DNA of 64,000 nucleotides, taken from NCBI RefSeq assembly GCF_000187245.1, contig NC_027863.1, positions 248,001 through 312,000 on the forward strand. Reading direction: 5' to 3'. The DNA comes from Ogataea parapolymorpha DL-1 (Eukaryota; Ascomycota; Pichiomycetes; Pichiales; Pichiaceae). Both the position numbers and the translations under genes were made by a program. Below, one piece after another: positions 9,045 to 17,639 of this stretch (positions are counted from its first letter, which is position 1; each line of letters begins with the position of its first letter). The notes beneath the pieces were generated by a model, which was given only the letters and a program-made list of their open reading frames with translations, ran no database searches and had not been told where the DNA came from.

Positions 9045-9408
9045 GTTCGGAGAAGAAAAAGTTGTTTAGTAAGTTTTTTTGCATGGGCGGAGTTTTTGCT
9101 GCAGGAAAACTCCGTTGTGGAGTGTGGCTTCGATAACGGTAGATTAGGTCCAGCTAGACGGCCTGTGCCCCAAGAAGCACCAGGACAAGCTCAGAGACAC
9201 CCTGAAATGCCCTTTACTTGCTATAGTTGCTGGCTTGCGCGCGCGCGCGCGATTTTTACCCATTTTGCGTCTCCTGATCGTCCTTTCAAATTTGTATCAG
9301 GATTGAGGCTGCCTGCATGTCCTATTGTTCGGAATTTGCGTGTATCGTAGCCCAACTTAAAAAAGTTCCTATATAACATCACCCACATCCTTTCTCCAAC
9401 CCATCACC
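9045..9408. promoter_or_regulatory. Shared promoter between the dipeptidase and permease genes
   Basis: This 364-bp gap separates two divergent start codons and holds no gene. It contains a perfect 9-bp inverted repeat, CGGAGTTTT at 9088-9096 and AAAACTCCG at 9106-9114, with a 9-nt spacer; CGG...CCG palindromes are typical targets of fungal Zn2Cys6 factors. A GATAA element lies near 9132. A 15-nt alternating GC run covers 9237-9251. T-rich sequence and a TATA-like TATATAA near 9371 precede the permease ATG. The regulatory roles are inferred. Confidence 0.5.
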
Positions 9409-10908
9409 ATGTCTGTTTCCGCGTTCTGGCATCGCCACAAAGGCAAGCTCTGGGATACCCTCGACAAACCTCCCAAGGAGAGATACATGTACTTCAAGAT
9501 CGACTTCTGGATCCTGACGTACGCTTGCGTGGGGTATTTCTTAAAGACCCTAGATCAGACCAACCTGTCCAACGCATATGCCTCGGGCATGAAGGAGGAC
9601 TACGGTTTCCATGGTAACCAGTATAATATGGCCAGCAGCACGCTGTTCAACATCGGCTACATTGTCGGCCAGATCCCCAGCCAAATGGTTCTCACCAAAG
9701 TCCGCCCATCAATCTGGCTGCCTACGATGGAGCTTCTGTGGGGAATCTGCTGCATGTGTCTTGCTGCAACAAGCAAGTCTCAGGCAGGTGTCAAGCAGGT
9801 GTACGCATTGCGGTTTTTGATTGGTCTTTTTGAAAGTACAAGTTATTGCGGTCTTATTGGACTTCTCGGCCAGTGGTACACTCCGTCTCAGTTAGGCAAG
9901 CGTGCGGGAATTTTCCAAATCTCGTCCTCGCTCTCTAACATGTTCTCCGGTTATCTTCAGAGCGGACTGCACAGCGGCATGAATGGCGTGCATGGCCTCG
10001 CCTCGTACCAGTGGTTGTTTATTTTTGACGGAATTATCACAATTCCGGTGGCCATCTACGGCTACTTTGCAATTCCTGACGCTCCACACGATTCCAAGTC
10101 ATGGTGGCTGAAAAAAGACGAGAAAGAGCTGGTCATTGCTAACCTGGATGCCGTCAAGCGGCAGCCACGCAAGAAGCTCACGCTTAACTCGATGAAGGCT
10201 CTGTTTTTCACCTGGCCCGTTTGGCTGTTCTCCACGGCGTTCATTTTCCACGTCGTGGCCATCAAGCTGTACAGCTACATGAACTTGTGGCTCAAGTCGG
10301 AACACTACTCGGTCTCGCACATCAACACTTACCCGACAGCCGGTTATGCGGTGCAGATTGTGTGCACCATCATCATGACGTGGACGTCCGATATCATCGG
10401 CAAGAGATGGCCGATGATTGTGGTTTTCTGCACGGTTTCGGTTATCGGGTGCATAATCCTCACTATCTGGCCTACGCATAACCACGTTGCCATGTTTGTC
10501 GGCTGGTACCTGCTGTTTGCAGAGACAGGTTGCGGCGTTCTATACATGTCGTGGATTAACGAGACCATGAGCCACTCAGCCGAACAGCGTTTCGTGTGCA
10601 TCGGCGTCGTCGAGGCGCTCGCATTCACGTTCCAAGCCTGGCTGCCGCTCATCATCTACAACACCACCAACGCACCGTACTTTGGAAGCGGCTACCCGAC
10701 CGCGCTCGCCTTTTTCGCCGGCGAGGCAGTTATGGGGTGCGCTATTGCCTACTTGCTCTACAAAGAGGCTCACGGTTTCTCGTGGCTGCTCGAGCGCAGA
10801 GACAATGACTTCCGTCGGATCACGAAAACAGAGCTCGCCAAGGAAAATAGCGACTCTGAAATCGTGCAGACGTACGAGCATGCAGATGACAAGTACTCGT
10901 CTATGTAG
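9409..10908 (+). CDS. MFS permease of the anion:cation symporter (Dal5/Fen2/Tna1-like) family
   Basis: A 499-residue membrane protein with about 12 transmembrane helices and cytosolic ends. Family signatures are LDQTNLSNAYASGMKEDYG after helix 1, GYIVGQIPSQM in helix 2, and RFLIGLFESTSYCG in helix 4. These occur in the fungal ACS family, whose members carry allantoate and dipeptides (Dal5), pantothenate (Fen2), nicotinate (Tna1) or biotin (Vht1). The substrate cannot be read from sequence. The shared promoter with a dipeptidase gene makes a dipeptide or an N-acyl amino acid reasonable guesses. Confidence 0.85.
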   Translation: MSVSAFWHRHKGKLWDTLDKPPKERYMYFKIDFWILTYACVGYFLKTLDQTNLSNAYASGMKEDYGFHGNQYNMASSTLFNIGYIVGQIPSQMVLTKVRPSIWLPTMELLWGICCMCLAATSKSQAGVKQVYALRFLIGLFESTSYCGLIGLLGQWYTPSQLGKRAGIFQISSSLSNMFSGYLQSGLHSGMNGVHGLASYQWLFIFDGIITIPVAIYGYFAIPDAPHDSKSWWLKKDEKELVIANLDAVKRQPRKKLTLNSMKALFFTWPVWLFSTAFIFHVVAIKLYSYMNLWLKSEHYSVSHINTYPTAGYAVQIVCTIIMTWTSDIIGKRWPMIVVFCTVSVIGCIILTIWPTHNHVAMFVGWYLLFAETGCGVLYMSWINETMSHSAEQRFVCIGVVEALAFTFQAWLPLIIYNTTNAPYFGSGYPTALAFFAGEAVMGCAIAYLLYKEAHGFSWLLERRDNDFRRITKTELAKENSDSEIVQTYEHADDKYSSM

Positions 10909-10987
10909 CCTGATTAATAACTCCGACACCTTACACCTAGACGGAAAAAAAATAATTTAAAGATCGCACCACACCCCCATATTTGTA

Positions 10988-12349
10988 ATGAAAATTTGTA
11001 TCATTGGAGCAGGACCAGCGGGCGTGGCCATGGCCAAAGCCGTTGCCATGGAGCCCAGTAGTGACCTGGATATCCATGTCTACGAGAGAAATGCCTCGGC
11101 AGGCGGACTGTGGAACTACACAGGCAAGGACAAAGAGAAAGTTTCGTGCACCGTGCCCGCCACGGATCAGCGAAAAGCACGGGAAAACAGCGTCCCAGGC
11201 ATTCCGTACGTGTCTGCAATGTACGAGCACCTGGAAACCAACATTGTCAAGGACATGATGCGGTACAAAGACGTTCAATTTCCACCAGAGTGCGAAACGT
11301 TCCCGACTAGACAGGAAGTCGCCGAGTACGTCCGCAAATACGCCGCTACCATCCCCGAAAACGCGCATTTCCACTACAACAGCACCGTCGTCGCGCTCGA
11401 GAAACAAGACTCCTGGCAATTAACTTACAGAAACACCGTTTCCAACGCGCTCTCGACTGAATCGTTCGATTACGTAATCCTCGCCCAAGGACATTTCGAC
11501 CTGCCCTACATCCCAGAAGTGCGCGGGCTCGAGGAGTGGAACGCTACGGATCCGGCCAGTATCATCCATGCAAAGTACTATAACGACGTGGAACGGTTTG
11601 AGAACAAGACCGTCTTGGTGGTTGGAAACTCTGCCTCCGGCATCGACATTGCCACGCAGCTCACCACGTACGCGGGCAAAGTGGTCATCTCGGCTGCATC
11701 GCCGTCGCCCGTCGCCGATATTCTCATCGACAACGTTGCGCAGATCGGCAAAGTCGACGAGTACCGTGTCGCAGACAGGTCGGTCGTCACCGTCGACGGC
11801 GAGACGGTCTCTGGGGTGGATTACGTAATCTTCTGCACGGGGTATCTGTACAGCATTCCATTTCTGAAGTCGTACACTGAGGGGGAGCAGGCAATATTGA
11901 CGACTGGCGAGCATGTGCGGTATGTGTACAAGCAGATGTTCTATATTCCGGATCCGACGCTGATCAACGCTGCGCTGCCGAAGAACATCATTCCGTTCCC
12001 GTTTGCAGAGTGTCAGGCGCAGTATGTGGCGCGGGTGATTAGCGGCCGCGAGCGGCTGCCCTCGCAGGAGCAGATGATGCGGGAGTATGCGGAGGAGGTG
12101 GCTGTAAAGGGCGACGGCAAGGGATTCCACGATTTGAAGTTCCCGGCGGACGCGGAGTATTGCAACCACATGTTTGAGCTGATTGAGAACTCCAAGTCTG
12201 ACGGGTTTGTGGCTGAGTATTGGGACGAGCAGCGCAAGGACCTGCGTTCACGCACGGGCCAGATCAAGGCAAAGCGTCTGGAGCGGATTGTGGCGCATGC
12301 GCAGCAGCTGCGACAGAAGCATGAGAAGTTCCGGCTGCTGCGTGGCTAG
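10988..12349 (+). CDS. Flavin-containing monooxygenase (Fmo1-like)
   Basis: The 453-residue protein has the FAD Rossmann motif GAGPAG at residues 7-12, an acidic strand end near VYERN with GGLWNY after it, and the NADPH motif GNSASG at 213-218. A degenerate FMO identity region precedes it (IIHAKYY, His194), and the C-terminal FCTGY lies at 282-286. Yeast Fmo1 (432 aa) is an ER-surface enzyme that oxidises thiols such as glutathione and cysteamine and helps disulfide formation. No membrane anchor is visible. It lies 79 bp downstream of the permease on the same strand, and its last 86 bp overlap CCE1 on the other strand. Confidence 0.85.
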   Translation: MKICIIGAGPAGVAMAKAVAMEPSSDLDIHVYERNASAGGLWNYTGKDKEKVSCTVPATDQRKARENSVPGIPYVSAMYEHLETNIVKDMMRYKDVQFPPECETFPTRQEVAEYVRKYAATIPENAHFHYNSTVVALEKQDSWQLTYRNTVSNALSTESFDYVILAQGHFDLPYIPEVRGLEEWNATDPASIIHAKYYNDVERFENKTVLVVGNSASGIDIATQLTTYAGKVVISAASPSPVADILIDNVAQIGKVDEYRVADRSVVTVDGETVSGVDYVIFCTGYLYSIPFLKSYTEGEQAILTTGEHVRYVYKQMFYIPDPTLINAALPKNIIPFPFAECQAQYVARVISGRERLPSQEQMMREYAEEVAVKGDGKGFHDLKFPADAEYCNHMFELIENSKSDGFVAEYWDEQRKDLRSRTGQIKAKRLERIVAHAQQLRQKHEKFRLLRG

Positions 12350-13241
12350 TGTCGAGCAGTAGGCGGCGCAAACGTGCTTTGTTGCGCTCAAAATCGAGGT
12401 AGCACAAACCGTGCAGCAGCGAGTCGGCCACGTCGTCGCCCTTTTTGCGCGACTCTGCCGCGTCGATTTTGTAGACAGAATTGATAGAGTTGAGATACAC
12501 CATCTGATCGTAGAGGTGCCGCGACGGGGACCGCGCGACGGGCAGTTTTGGCGGCGATTCCAGTTTGTAGCACGCTCCAAGCGCGAACGGGACCTCATGC
12601 GAGCCCTGTCCCGCCAGCAACAAGTCCATCCAGCGCGCAACTTTGACCATTCGCTCGGTCTTCGAGTCCTTGCCGCCTGTCCAGTACGACGCCATTTTCT
12701 GCGGTGACTGGCTCTCCACATGGCAGCTACCCTTGGCCAATATCGTGGCTACCAAAATGCTTTCAAGAATATTGCTCTTTAAAATGTGCTCAAACACATT
12801 CTTGTTGCCCATTGTGCGAAACCGCTGTCGCTCCACCACCACCACGTCGGGCACGTCGCTGGCGTACACGAGATCGCGCACCACGTGACCCATGATCTGG
12901 CTGTAATTGACTGGCGTGAAATCCTCGTTTTCGATGCCGGTGTACTGATGTAGGTCCATTTTGTACCACTGCATGAGCGACGGCAGGCCGTGCTCTTCCA
13001 GCGTCTCTAGTCTGAACCGGCTGAACGAGAAGTTGCGCAGGCCCACGTCGATCGCGAGCACATGAAAGGGTTCTTTCAGCAAAGAGGGTTGGTCGAGGGC
13101 ACGACCTAGCGACTCGGCAAGCTCGCCTTTCGTACCGGACATTGCAATTCCGCAACTGTGCGCTGTCTGTCTCAGCCATTCGCCCTTAACATTATTCCTG
13201 ATTATATATCTAGTCAGCAGAGATCTCAGATCATGACACAT
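12264..13241 (-). CDS. CCE1: Mitochondrial Holliday junction resolvase Cce1
   Basis: The 325-residue protein begins with a SAP-like DNA-binding helix pair (about 20-50, ending SGTKGELAESLGRAL). An RNase H-like resolvase core follows, with the first catalytic Asp in LAIDVGLRNFSFSRF (about 62-76), VVVERQRFR in the middle and a late Asp pair in DDVADSLLHGL. Cce1/Ydc2 resolves four-way junctions in mitochondrial DNA and influences its segregation. The Ala/His/Ser-rich C-terminus (TSHAAAGTSHASVAAAAHAP) is encoded in the stretch antisense to the FMO gene, so it may be a young extension. Confidence 0.85.
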   Translation of the reverse strand: MCHDLRSLLTRYIIRNNVKGEWLRQTAHSCGIAMSGTKGELAESLGRALDQPSLLKEPFHVLAIDVGLRNFSFSRFRLETLEEHGLPSLMQWYKMDLHQYTGIENEDFTPVNYSQIMGHVVRDLVYASDVPDVVVVERQRFRTMGNKNVFEHILKSNILESILVATILAKGSCHVESQSPQKMASYWTGGKDSKTERMVKVARWMDLLLAGQGSHEVPFALGACYKLESPPKLPVARSPSRHLYDQMVYLNSINSVYKIDAAESRKKGDDVADSLLHGLCYLDFERNKARLRRLLLDTSHAAAGTSHASVAAAAHAPQSAPDALP

Positions 13242-13361
13242 GTAAATAAATAAATAAATAAAAAAATATTTATTTTATTTTTTATTCTCTTTTGTTCCCT
13301 GGATGGATACAGTTCTGTGAGAAATACAAAATTACATCCGATACACTTTCCCGCCGCCAAA

Positions 13362-14552
13362 ATGGCCTACCTCACACTGCCGCCGGAGTTTGTTCCGGAA
13401 GCGAAAACCGTCATCAATTGGGTCATGTCGTTCACGCCGCTGGTGTCGTACGGAACGACCTTGCTCAGCATCCGCCGCAAAAAATCCTCCAAGGGTTTTT
13501 CTATAGACATCTGTGCGACGATGCTCATTGCATCAACACTTCGGATCTTCTACTACATCAACGAGCCGTTCGAGATCAGTCTTCTTAGACAGTGTTTTGT
13601 CATGATCTTCATACACGTCCTCTTGCTGAGGGTGGCCATCAAATACAGAGACCCTGCCGAGACGGCGTATCTGCGGTACGAGGAATCATGGCCCGAGTTT
13701 TTCAGGTCGGCGTGGAACGCTGCCTGGAATCCCACGGACGAGGGTTCTGTTTATGGCGACCCTTTAGAAAAAGCCTCGAACGCGGCTGTGCAATACGTCA
13801 GACGGGTATCTGACTTTTGCGGCCGGCTTTTCCTCCGGTTACTGTTTCTGTACGACGCCCGCTACATCAGGCCGTTCAGGTTCTGGCAGTGGGACGGGTA
13901 TTCGCAATACATGCAGTTCCTCGGGGGCTTAGTGCTAAGCTTGACTGCGGTCCAGCTCGTATTTGGCAAGACCGAGTGGCTGGGGCTGGTGTTTGCATCC
14001 TGCTCGTTTCTAATAGAGAGCACGTTGCCGCTGCCGCAGATCCTGCTATTTCAGCGGTCGAGAACCGTGGAAAACTTCAAAACCATACTTCTGCTCAGTT
14101 GGCTGGGTGGAGACCTCACGAAAATCAGCTACCTGGTGTACGGCACAGATAACGTGGGTTTTATTTTCGTGGCTGCTGCTGTCTTCCAGATGAGTCTGAA
14201 TTTGGTCATCACATACCAGTTCTTCTACTTCAAACACATGGACACGGTTAATTCGCGGCAGGTGATTCCGCTAAGCCACGCCAAAGAGGAGATCCCGATG
14301 GAAGAGTTCCGTGCTCCAGCCACATTTTCTGCCTCGTCGAGCCGCGGCCCATTTTCTCCGATCTCATCGTCGCAGTTCCCGTCTCCGGCCACCACGCCGA
14401 TCCTGAACCCCAAAATCGACCATACGCGTTCCAGATCAAGCACATTCAACGAGCATGAAGCGAAAATCAACAAAAGTCTGCGCAAGGCGAGCCTGAGCAG
14501 CAGCGTCAACCTGGAGACGATGAAGGAGCAGAGTAGCAAACTAAATTATTAA
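13362..14552 (+). CDS. ANY1: PQ-loop membrane protein Any1/Cfs1
   Basis: The 396-residue protein (from the ATG at 13362, context CCAAAATGGCC) is polytopic with two PQ-loop-type repeats: FTPLVSYGTTLLSIRRKKSSKGFSID and, later, ESTLPLPQILLFQRSRT. The C-terminal ~90 residues are Ser/Pro-rich and cytosolic. This matches yeast Any1/Cfs1 (YMR010W, 405 aa), an endosomal/trans-Golgi protein whose loss suppresses phospholipid flippase defects. An in-frame ATG 45 bp upstream at 13317 would add 15 residues, but its context is poorer. It is divergent from CCE1 across 120 bp of AT-rich sequence. Confidence 0.85.
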   Translation: MAYLTLPPEFVPEAKTVINWVMSFTPLVSYGTTLLSIRRKKSSKGFSIDICATMLIASTLRIFYYINEPFEISLLRQCFVMIFIHVLLLRVAIKYRDPAETAYLRYEESWPEFFRSAWNAAWNPTDEGSVYGDPLEKASNAAVQYVRRVSDFCGRLFLRLLFLYDARYIRPFRFWQWDGYSQYMQFLGGLVLSLTAVQLVFGKTEWLGLVFASCSFLIESTLPLPQILLFQRSRTVENFKTILLLSWLGGDLTKISYLVYGTDNVGFIFVAAAVFQMSLNLVITYQFFYFKHMDTVNSRQVIPLSHAKEEIPMEEFRAPATFSASSSRGPFSPISSSQFPSPATTPILNPKIDHTRSRSSTFNEHEAKINKSLRKASLSSSVNLETMKEQSSKLNY

Positions 14553-14584
14553 CATACAAACAATGAAGGTATATCAAACATAAC

Positions 14585-15526
14585 TCAGACATTATTCATT
14601 TTTTCCGTTTCTAGTCTCTCATCGTTGATCTTCCACCAGAACTCGAAAGTCCCCGTCTCGTCGTTAAAAGTGTCCCTGCTCACCTCCCATGGCTTGGGGG
14701 TGATGATGTAGTGGATATTTTTGATTTCGTCGATGTCCCAAACATCGGCGTGGCATTTTTTCAAGGTTTTCAGACAGTTGTACTTGTACGACAGTCCCAG
14801 CCAGCGGTTACGAAACACGTCCGAAAGCAGCTCCTGGTCTGGAAAGTCGTACGACGCCGTTTTTTCCGGTTGCGATAACGTTTTCAATATTTCGTTATAA
14901 TTGTCCATGTCGGGTTTCACAATCAGCAGGCCGCCATTGCAGGCCTTGAGTCCATACCGTGCATCTGGACCCTTGATGTGGCGGAACTCGTCGTCTATGC
15001 GGACGGATTCCTCGATTTTCGCGTGGTAATTAGTGTACGAGCAATTTTTCGGAATCCAGTTTCTCGGATAGTGCTCCAATTTCAAAGGGTTACAAACACA
15101 CGCTGGGCTGGCGGCAAAGGCAATGTGGTCGTCAAGGTGCAAGTCCATGAGCTCGTCCATGTTGCGGATCACAACCATATCAGAGTCCAATTGGATGACT
15201 CTTTGAAACTGCGTGAGCTTGAACGGCTGTAACTTGGACCAGGTATCGTAGAACCTGGAATCGTGGCCAAACTCCTTCGACTTGGTGGGGATCAATGGGT
15301 CGACCTGCATGATGGCGATTCCTCGCCGGCAGATCTCCAAAACCGACTTGGGGTCCAGCTGTGAGGTGTACAAGGCAATTAGGGGATATTTGGATTGCGC
15401 CCTTTTCAGTGAGAAGTCCAGAGTCAGCAGACCCTCGAGGTACTTCCTGTTTGTGATCAAGGTCGACCACACCTTGGAGTGCATTGACACGTCAGTGTCG
15501 GCCGGATAGATATCGTCGGCGGTCAT
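14585..15526 (-). CDS. GT8-family glycosyltransferase (glycogenin/galactinol synthase-like)
   Basis: A 313-residue protein without signal peptide or membrane anchor. The N-terminal half has the GT-A fold start (VWSTLITNRKYLEGLLTLDFSL), the metal-binding DSD at 114-116 within RVIQLDSDMVV, and later NGGLLIVKP and FPDQELLSDVF. These are GT8 marks shared by glycogenin, galactinol synthase and fungal relatives. The long C-terminal part of glycogenin is absent, and the lack of an anchor argues against a Golgi Gnt1-type enzyme. Donor and acceptor sugars are unknown. It converges with ANY1 (32 bp). Confidence 0.8.
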   Translation of the reverse strand: MTADDIYPADTDVSMHSKVWSTLITNRKYLEGLLTLDFSLKRAQSKYPLIALYTSQLDPKSVLEICRRGIAIMQVDPLIPTKSKEFGHDSRFYDTWSKLQPFKLTQFQRVIQLDSDMVVIRNMDELMDLHLDDHIAFAASPACVCNPLKLEHYPRNWIPKNCSYTNYHAKIEESVRIDDEFRHIKGPDARYGLKACNGGLLIVKPDMDNYNEILKTLSQPEKTASYDFPDQELLSDVFRNRWLGLSYKYNCLKTLKKCHADVWDIDEIKNIHYIITPKPWEVSRDTFNDETGTFEFWWKINDERLETEKMNNV

Positions 15527-15852
15527 CTAAGCAGCACTCCTGGAAGCCGAAAAACGAACGAATTTTATCAATAGATAATGCGCCACGTATAGATGAGGTA
15601 ATGGGTGTGGCTTTATCTGTCGTTTTCTGTTCCGGGCACGCAAAAGTGGCCCTCGAACAAAAAAAAAGATTCTTAAAGAAAACAACCAGTTTTTTCCACC
15701 CGTCCAAAAAGCAGACCTCAGCCGAAAAGGATCAAACCTACCAGTCTCGATCGGCATCAAGTGCTTTGTTTTTGCAGGCACTAAGGTTTCCTCCGTCAGC
15801 CTGACATACATACCCTTCGGAGACTGCTCAACCGTTATCTACTCATCCCACC
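15527..15852. promoter_or_regulatory. Intergenic promoter region between GT8 and copper-fist genes
   Basis: This 326-bp region separates divergent start codons. It has GATA-type motifs (AGATAA near 15574 and TTATC near 15613) and a poly(A) run near 15660, but no convincing ORF, RNA gene or repeat. Confidence 0.35.
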
Positions 15853-17568
15853 ATGGTGTTGATCAACGGCGTCAAATACGCCTGTGAGCGGTGTATTAGG
15901 GGCCACAGAGTCACTACGTGCACCCACGTCGACCAGCCAATGATGATGATCAAACCCAAGGGCCGGCCCTCCACGCAGTGTGCGCACTGCCGACAACAAC
16001 GCAAGCTGAAGAACGCACACATAGCGTGCACTTGCAACTCGAAGACCAAAGACCACGACGTGGGCTGTGCGTGCCACGTCGACGGCGAGTGCACATGTTC
16101 GAAGCAGAAAAAATCTAGCTCGAAGAAGAAGGACGAAGACGCGAAAGATCAAAAATCGAAAATCATGCCTCCCGAGTCACTGTCGCTTAATGTCGACAAG
16201 GATAACGTCAACAGTATCATTCAATCGTGGGATATGGCGTCGCCGCCTCTGGGCTCTGAGCCCCACCAGAACGACAGCTTGGTGTCACTGAACTCTGCAA
16301 CCTCGGACAAACCGTCGCAGGGATTCCAGTACCAGCATTTTACGAAACGACAGGTTGGAATGGACCCGCTCCAGAATTTCCGGTCGTCGACGCCGCAAGG
16401 CCAGCAAAAGAAGGCCGGGGAGATCCATGTTCCAGTGGACGAGTACGTTGCGCCGCTGAACACGATGAACAGCAACTTCTCTACTCTCATGAGCAGTATT
16501 TCTGCCTCAGAGCCGGTCGTGCCTCCAGCCACTGCGAACGGACGGTCCAAGTCGAACTCTATGACCAGCGAACCGTTCCAGGGCATCAACACGTCCGGGT
16601 CTGGTCTCTTGGACAGTTTCGACGACAACAACTCGTCCAAAATGTACCACAACCGCAACAGAAACGTTTCGAGCGGCTCGGTAATTTCGAGTCCACGAGA
16701 GTCGATCAACCCTGACTCGTTGTTCCCGCTCTTTCCCCTGATCGGCCCGTCGCAGTCGCACTCGTCGCACTCGTCACTTCCCTCCACGCCGTCCCACCAG
16801 AGTTTAAACGATCTGATTTCAGCGCAGCCCGCGGGACAGAAACTGTCGCATACCAACCTGACCTCCCATAATAGCAAAAACCACCATAATTACCCGCAAA
16901 TGCTCAAGAAAAACCTCACAGGCTCGTCTACCCACTCCAGCGGATCGCTGAGCCACTCGCACCACCATGGAGTCCACGGCCACTCTCACCAGTCGCACTA
17001 TTCGCCGTATCCTCAGCACATGATGGGCCAGCAGCCTCGCAGATCCAACTCGTTTTTGTCCGTTTCGTCGTCCAACACGGTGAACTCGTCGCTGGGGTCG
17101 CCGAGCTCGATTTTGACTAACGAAAGACCGCCATTGGTGAGCGCCAACTCCACTGACTCGCTGAACGGGTTCCAGCTGACGAACGCGAAAACAAACACCA
17201 CGCTGATGGACGATCTGTACCAGACTAGAACCTACACGGAATCCGGAATGAAGCCATTCTCCATAGTCCCGGAGGAGGAAGATTCTGGCTCGACGCCTGC
17301 GTCAGATGTGTCGCAGCTGCGCACCGTTCAGCACAAGGTTAATCCGGCTTTCGACCCAAGCGCGATAGGCACGATTCCGCTGACCACCTCCTCTGCCCTG
17401 CCGAACGCCACGGACCAACGAACAGAGGCCACCGCTGCTCAGACAGACTACTCGAGCTATTTGGGCAACATAGATTATCTTGACAGTCTGCTGGAGCAGT
17501 CCGCCGACCAAGCGGATTTGTCCAGCTTCATCGACCTCCAGGGCACCCAGACACAGGAGCAAGCCTAG
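15853..17568 (+). CDS. HAA1: Copper-fist transcription factor, Haa1/Cup2-like
   Basis: The 571-residue protein opens with a copper-fist domain. Zinc ligands are Cys11, Cys14, Cys23 and His25 (CERCIRGHRVTTCTH). The KGRPS minor-groove motif lies at 36-40, CAHC just after, then a Cys-rich stretch (CTCNSK and CACHVDGECTC) that binds copper in Ace1/Cup2. The rest is Ser/Asn/His-rich and disordered with patches such as HSHSSHSS and SRSNSF. Copper-fist regulators include Cup2, Mac1 and Haa1 (weak-acid stress). The long Ser-rich C-terminus fits Haa1 better than Cup2, and I see no Mac1-type REP repeats, so the exact orthology is only a preference. Confidence 0.8.
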   Translation: MVLINGVKYACERCIRGHRVTTCTHVDQPMMMIKPKGRPSTQCAHCRQQRKLKNAHIACTCNSKTKDHDVGCACHVDGECTCSKQKKSSSKKKDEDAKDQKSKIMPPESLSLNVDKDNVNSIIQSWDMASPPLGSEPHQNDSLVSLNSATSDKPSQGFQYQHFTKRQVGMDPLQNFRSSTPQGQQKKAGEIHVPVDEYVAPLNTMNSNFSTLMSSISASEPVVPPATANGRSKSNSMTSEPFQGINTSGSGLLDSFDDNNSSKMYHNRNRNVSSGSVISSPRESINPDSLFPLFPLIGPSQSHSSHSSLPSTPSHQSLNDLISAQPAGQKLSHTNLTSHNSKNHHNYPQMLKKNLTGSSTHSSGSLSHSHHHGVHGHSHQSHYSPYPQHMMGQQPRRSNSFLSVSSSNTVNSSLGSPSSILTNERPPLVSANSTDSLNGFQLTNAKTNTTLMDDLYQTRTYTESGMKPFSIVPEEEDSGSTPASDVSQLRTVQHKVNPAFDPSAIGTIPLTTSSALPNATDQRTEATAAQTDYSSYLGNIDYLDSLLEQSADQADLSSFIDLQGTQTQEQA

Positions 17569-17639
17569 ATATAGACTTGTGTATAATTAACTGGTTTTTT
17601 ACGCGCGGTTGTGAGTGAGTGTTGCCGTTAATATTTAAT

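Noticed and set aside
9237..9251. GC dinucleotide run as a functional element
   Set aside because: A 15-nt alternating GC tract can form Z-DNA, but one short tract in a promoter gives no further evidence of function.
13245..13290. AATAAA repeats between CCE1 and ANY1 as a replication origin
   Set aside because: AT-rich repeats are common in promoters here, and no defined origin consensus can be judged for this genus by eye.
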